A stretch of DNA of 64,000 nt, taken from assembly GCA_946902985.2 (NCBI GenBank), contig OX336397.1, positions 152,451,890 through 152,515,889 of the forward strand, written 5' to 3'. The translations under genes were made by a program, and so were the position numbers. The number at the start of each line of letters is the position of its first letter. Position 1 is the first letter of the stretch. Shown piece by piece: positions 59,409 through 64,000 of the stretch. The notes beneath the pieces were generated by a model that saw nothing but the letters and a program-made list of their open reading frames with translations, made no database searches and was not told where the DNA came from. This stretch comes from Meconema thalassinum (lineage: Eukaryota; Arthropoda; Insecta; Orthoptera; Tettigoniidae).

Positions 59409-62400
59409 GTTGTTGTTTGAGTCTTCAGTCTTTTGACTGGTTTGATGCAGCTCTCCATGCCTCCCTGTCCTGAGCTAATCGTTTCATCTCTACATAGCTA
59501 CCACACCCTACATCCGAGGCAATCTGTTTAACATTTTCTAACCTTGGTCTACCCCTACAGTCCTTGTCCTCGACCCTTCCTTCCATAACTAAGCTTGCTA
59601 TTCCTGGGTGTCTTAGTATGTGTCCTACCAACCTATCTCTTCTCTTCATTAGCAGTCGCCAGAAACATCTCTCCTCTCCCACTCGTCTTAATACCTCTTT
59701 GTTTGTAACCCTATCTACCCATCTGATCTTCATCATTCTCCTGTAACACCACATTTCAAATGCTTCAATTCTCCTCTTTTCTGCTGCACCAATAGTCCAA
59801 GTTTCACTTCCATAGAGCGCCACGCTCCAGACAAAGGCTTTCAAAAATGACTTCCTAATTCCTAAATCTATATTCGATGTCAGCAGATTCCTTTTTTGTA
59901 GAAATGCTTTTCTTGCCTGAGCCAACCTACTTTTTATATCCTCTTTGCTTCGTCCATCACTGGTTATTCTGCTTCCTAAGTAACAGACGTCTCCTACTTC
60001 CTTTAGCTTTTCACCTGCCAATTTGATCTCCATAGATGTTTCTGATTTATTTCGGCTGCATTCCAGTATTTTTGTTTTACATTTATTAATTTTCATCATG
60101 AATTATTTCTGTAAGACGGAGTCCATACCATTCAAAAACTCATTCAAATCCTCAGGCTTGTCGGCCAAGATGACGATGTCATCCGCAAACTCAGAGTTGA
60201 AATTATTTCTCCTTGAATCTTCACTCCCACTTTAAATTTTTCTCTAATTTCCTTCATTGCTTGTTCAATGTAAAGATTGAAAAGTATGGGTGATAAGTTG
60301 CAGCCTTGCCTTACACCTTTCTGAATACCAGCTTCTATCTCATGTCCTTCAACTCGAATGACTGCAGTCTGGTTTCTGCATAGATTGTATATCACCCTCC
60401 TATCCCTGTACTTTATTCCAATCGATTTCAAAATGTCAAACAATTTAGTCCAATCAACGTTATCAAAAGCCTTTTCTAAGTCTACAAAAGCCATGAACGT
60501 TCTCTTATCTTTCCTTATTCTACCTTCCAAAATCAGCCTAAGACTTAGTACAGCTTCCCTTGTTCCTATATTTCTCCTGAAACCAAACTGGTCTTCACCC
60601 AACTCCGTTTCTATCTGGCTCTCAATCCTCTTGTAAATTATTCTAGACAGGATCTTTGAAGCATGAGTAATCAAGCTGATTGTACGGTAATCTTCACATC
60701 TGTCAGCTCCCACTTTCTTTGGTATAGGGAAGATTACATTCTTCTTGAAATCAGGGGGTACCTCACCTGTCTCATAAATCCTACACACCAAGTGAAATAA
60801 CCTGATCAGACCTTCATCTCCTATGCAGCGTAGCAACTCAATCGGTATATCATCTATGCCTGGTGCTTTGTTCCTGCTTAAGTCTTCCAAAGCTCTATCA
60901 AATTCTGATCTCAATATTAAATCTCCTTTCGCATCCTCATCAATTTCCTCCTCCCTTTCCATTACATGATTCTCAATCTCCTTTCCCTTATACAAACTCT
61001 CTATGTAAGCTTTCCATCTCTCAACCATTTCTTCCCTATCTGTTAGAGGCTTTCCATTTGTGTCCTTAATATTACAGCACTTAGTCTTCTTTTCCCCAAA
61101 AGTATTCTTAATCCTTCGATAAGCTGTGTCTACTTTTCCTAATTTCAGACAATTTTCTATACCAGCACATTTCTCTTTCAACCATTCTTCTTTCGCTTCC
61201 TTGCACTTCTTGTTAACCTCATTTCTCAGACGTCTGTATTCTGCTTTCCCCTTTTCATCTCTTACATTCTTGTGTTTCCGCCTTTCATCCATCAATTCAA
61301 GTATATCCTGAGTGATCCACGGTTTTCTACCTATTCTCTCTTTCCTACCAATGTTTTCTTCTGCGGATTTTGTTATTTCATTCTTCAAAAGTGCCCATTC
61401 GTCTGCAATTGAAGTTTGTTTAGGGTTTTTCATTAGTCCTTCCTTTATACTCTTCTTGAATCTTTCGTTTACATCCTTCTCTTTCAGTCTGTCTATTGCC
61501 CACCTTTTTGGCTTTTGACTTTTCTTCAGTTTCTTCAACTTTAATCTGCATTTCATTACAACCAGATTGTGGTCAGAGTTTATGTCAGCACCAGGATATG
61601 TTTTACAATCCAAAATCTGGTTTCGAAACCTCTGCTTGACCATAATGAAGTCGATTTGGTAACGCCCTGTATCTCCTGGTCTCATCCATGTGTATATTCT
61701 TCTACTGTGGTTATTGAATAAGGTGTTACCTATGACCAATTCATGCTCAGTGCAGAATTCTACCAGCCTGCTTCCTCGATCATTCCTTTCACCTAATCCG
61801 AAATCTCCTACAATCTTCCCTTCTCTCCCTTTTCCTACCACAGCATTCCAATCTCCCATTACTATAACATTTTCATCACCCTTGATATACCTCAGAATTT
61901 CGTCTATTTCTTCGTAGACCTTTTCAACATCCTCATCATCAGCTTTACTGGTAGGCATATAGACTTGTACCACTATGGTGCAGGTAGGTTTAGTATTTAT
62001 TTTTGCTACAATAATCCGTTCACTATATTGCTCATAATATTCCACCCGCTGTCCAAGTTTCCTACTCAATATGAGGCCAACCCCTGCTTGGCCATTGTTT
62101 GATTTAGTGCTAATGACCCTATAGTCTCCTGACCAAAAGTCCTGTTCTTCCTGCCAGCGCATTTCACTAATCCCAACCAAATCCAACCTCAACCTATCCA
62201 TTTCCCTTTCTAAGTTTTCTAACCTTACATTTCCTAGCAGACTTCTAACATTCCACGCTCCGATCCGTAGAATGTCAGATTTCCTCTTTGTCACTTCTGT
62301 GATGTTAACCCCCTCTCGAGTAGTCCCCACCCGGAGATCCGAACGGGGGACTAGTTTACCTGCAGATTGAAATTTTACAAGGGAGGAGGCCATCATCACA

Positions 62401-62880
62401 TGTATTTATGCATATAGAGGTGCATATCCTCGGGAATAGCATACGGCTGTAGTTTCCCGTTGCTTTCAGCCGTGCAGCAGTACGCAGTGTAGCCATTATT
62501 TGGCTTATATTATCAATATCTTAACCGTCTATAAGACTAGTAAAGAATTGATTTATTCTGAAAGGCTGCTACTCCCTTTCAGAATAAGTAAAGAGCAATT
62601 CTACTAACAAAAATACTAACCTTCTACCGTACTAACAAATAAATACCAAAATTCTACAAACGAAATAATACTTAAGTTCCACCAACAACAAATACTACAA
62701 CTAAAACAGACTGTCACCAGACACACTCACATGCAATCACACATCACAGTCTACTGAAACAATGATCTATAACTAATAAACAATGCAACTGCTACCAGAC
62801 ACACCCACACACCACAGTCTAATAGAACAATGACATATATCTAATAGACAAACTAACTACCTACTTACAACTACAACTAA
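59409..62880 (-). mobile_element. RTE-type LINE inserted in the viral polymerase gene
   Basis: 3.47 kb on the minus strand, exactly bounded by the 8-bp duplication CTAATTTT (59401-59408 and 62881-62888). The 3' end (at 59409) is an AACAACAAC-type tail; about 480 bp of 5' untranslated sequence lie at 62400-62880. Removing it brings the polymerase frame back together. Confidence 0.9.
59425..62399 (-). pseudogene. RTE endonuclease-reverse transcriptase, frameshift in the catalytic FADD motif
   Basis: 62399 down to 60144 is open for 751 codons. APE endonuclease: GAWNVRSLLGN (about 62235-62268), ISEMRW, VIVMGDWNAVVG (about 61840-61875), INSDHNLVVM (about 61560-61590). RT: NKAPGIDDIPIELL (about 60830-60870), GEDQFGFRRN, AFVDLEKAFDNVDW (about 60455-60496), VRQGCNLSPILFNLYIEQAM (about 60265-60320). 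A one-base loss near 60190 destroys the frame right before the catalytic FADD, whose bases are still visible at about 60170-60185 in the next frame. A stop follows near 60112, and 59425-60099 supplies the C terminus (YLGSRITSDGR, YGSETWT, RRMMKIRWVDRVTN). Hits of this family are often labelled craniofacial development protein 2-like. The ORF up to the frameshift is well preserved, so insertion is relatively recent. Confidence 0.9.
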
Positions 62881-62888
62881 CTAATTTT
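62881..62888. repeat. Target-site duplication of the RTE insertion, copy 2
   Basis: CTAATTTT; the polymerase frame continues from here. Confidence 0.85.
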
Positions 62889-63548
62889 AAACATTGAATA
62901 ATATTCGATGAACAATGTATGGTCATTGAGATGAGCAGACTAAAGATTTTTCACAATCAACCAGTATATGTTGGTACATCTATATTAGTTTTGTCTAAAT
63001 GTAAAATGAATAACTTTCATTACAATGTTATTTTAGCAAATCCTGAATCAAATGTGAGGTTGTTATACACAGACACCGATAGTTAGATATATATATTCTA
63101 TTATGATATTTATGAGTTCATAAAACAGCATTCAAATTTGTTTGATACTGGAAACTATGAAACAAACAATTCTTTTGGCATTGTCAGACAAAATAAAGTT
63201 GAAATTGGTTTAATGAAAGATGAACATACTGGAAGGTTTGTTGAAGAATTTGTGGGGTTAAGACCCAAAATGTATGCAATAAAATTGTGTGAAGAAATGA
63301 ATAGCTTGTATAAGGCTAAAGGCATTAAGAAGAGTGTGAGTAAAACTATGAATATTGATGAGTATCGAAAGTGTCTCTATAACAGAGATCATGCCAACAA
63401 AGTTCAAGTTTGTATAATTTCAAAATCTCATTCTGAATTTACTGTTCGGCAAAATAAGTTGGCAATTTCATCAAACGATGATAAAAGGCACATAACTGAA
63501 AACGGAATTGTTACTTTACCGTTTGGTCATTTTTCTCTGAAAAAATGA

Positions 63549-63740
63549 TTAGAAACAAATTTGAGATTAAAGCACTTCATCTCTCTTACTTACTTTAATT
63601 CTTTCACACACACACTTTTATTCTGTTAATAATACTAATTTTTGTGAGTTCCTTTGCTTATGAAAAAGAGAATAAATAATAACCCAAATTTTGTGTGTAT
63701 TATTTACAACTCCTCTCCCCACCATTCCCCTTTTCCTGAA

Positions 63741-63795
<55 letters not shown>

Positions 63796-63819
63796 CATTA
63801 TATTACTTATCATTTAGTA
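63549..63819. other. Spacer between polymerase and phospholipase ORF
   Basis: AT-rich, with AATAAATAATAA (about 63670) that may serve as a poly(A) signal for the polymerase transcript and a long (AT)n microsatellite at 63743-63791. Confidence 0.5.
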
Positions 63820-64000
63820 ATGGTGCGTTGTGAGAGGAGCAACTCTGCCACTCAATATAAACGATCAGGAAGTGGATCATTAATTAGTCGTGTACTTAAT
63901 AAAACTATTGATAATTTACCCGTGGAATTACACATCCCGGGATATGAATATTGTGGACCAGGAACAAAATTAGAAAAGCGATTGAGCCGTGGTGATCCAG
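63820..64000 (+). CDS. Parvovirus-type phospholipase A2 domain protein (minor-capsid-like), start only
   Basis: ATG at 63820, open for 60 codons to the window edge. After a basic, Ser-rich N terminus comes GYEYCGPGTKLEKRLSRGDP, which is the calcium-binding loop of the phospholipase A2 domain found at the N terminus of parvovirus VP1 and in some adintovirus-like proteins. The catalytic HD pair should lie just beyond the edge. In those viruses the domain breaches the endosome membrane during entry. It follows the DNA polymerase on the same strand after 271 bp. Pairing of PolB and this domain identifies the locus as a DNA-virus-like element. Family beyond that cannot be set from this window. No damage in the visible part. 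Confidence 0.8.
   Translation, partial: MVRCERSNSATQYKRSGSGSLISRVLNKTIDNLPVELHIPGYEYCGPGTKLEKRLSRGDP

Larger units (their letters stand above)
56344..63548 (+). pseudogene. Protein-primed family-B DNA polymerase of an endogenous Polinton/adintovirus/bidnavirus-like element, interrupted by a LINE
   Basis: ATG at 56344. The first 280 codons (to 57183) are an N-terminal domain with a basic KRRK patch and no recognised fold; a terminal-protein role is possible. Then exonuclease motif I YADTEC (about 57677-57695), an endonuclease VII-like Cys/His segment CHICEKPI and RDHCHITGKYRG (about 57976-58045), Exo II-like YLTAYDGHF (about 58115-58142), SIRGG (about 58770), polymerase motif A DVNNLYGYAM (about 58882-58911), motif B KLMNNAIFG (about 59288-59312) and motif C YTDTDS (63066-63083). 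It would have copied a linear DNA genome. Damage: TAA 57184-57186, frameshift near 57340, stop 58230-58232, frame changes near 58410, 58560, 59075 and 59375, RTE insertion 59409-62880, TGA 62895-62897, TAG 63084-63086. Exo II has Tyr where Asn is usual in the family. Confidence 0.88.

Noticed and set aside
63743..63791. Terminal repeat or hairpin of the viral element
   Set aside because: It is a simple (AT)n microsatellite located between two genes.

Overview
The window looks like the repeat-dense genome of an arthropod, most likely an insect with a large genome. There are no operons, Shine-Dalgarno sites or bacterial genes. Almost everything recognisable is a eukaryotic mobile element: Ty3/Gypsy and BEL/Pao LTR retrotransposons, RTE and Jockey-type LINEs, Tc1 and mariner transposons, pogo-like MITEs, tRNA-derived SINEs, a decayed C2H2 zinc-finger array and an endogenous viral element. 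No intact host gene could be supported. Species or order cannot be fixed from sequence alone.

Layout. 1-4120 (-): a Ty3/Gypsy gag and pol, open up to the window edge and the least damaged coding unit here. About 4.3-8.4 kb: mostly featureless AT-rich DNA. 8.77-10.84 kb: about 25 C2H2 zinc-finger units (84 bp each), frameshifted. This array breaks off at TTTAA (10837-10841) and resumes at a second TTTAA (41534-41538). The 30.7 kb between is a stack of insertions readable by target-site duplications (TSDs): an outer DNA transposon (ends GGGGGAT/ATCCCCC, carrying a broken Mutator/Kolobok-like transposase); in it a BEL/Pao element (11138-36021, TSD CTGGC) and a Jockey-type LINE (38182-41422, TSD ATATCAAAGAT). 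The BEL 5' LTR carries an RTE-type LINE (about 11335-14490). The BEL 3' LTR carries an element with GCCTATTTTCA termini (20263-35948). That element contains a large pol-less LTR retrotransposon (23630-33613, TSD ATAT), which itself holds a pogo-like MITE (26313-26881).

41.5-51.4 kb: zinc-finger relics, an inverted duplication (41985-42842 against 49045-49917), a ~50-bp tandem array split by a Tc1 element (44286-45791), a SINE, a fold-back element and a nearly full-length mariner (50052-51377). 51.4-54.5 kb is AT-rich with degenerate repeats.

54.5-64 kb (+): an endogenous virus-like locus. Three copies of a 60-bp module with CRE octamers (TGACGTCA), plus E-box palindromes, precede a small ORF, a second broken ORF, a protein-primed family-B DNA polymerase of the Polinton/adintovirus/bidnavirus type, and the start of a protein with a parvovirus-type phospholipase A2 domain running off the window edge. 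The polymerase is a pseudogene, with nonsense codons, frameshifts and an RTE LINE inserted at 59409-62880 (TSD CTAATTTT). This locus is the most noteworthy part of the window.
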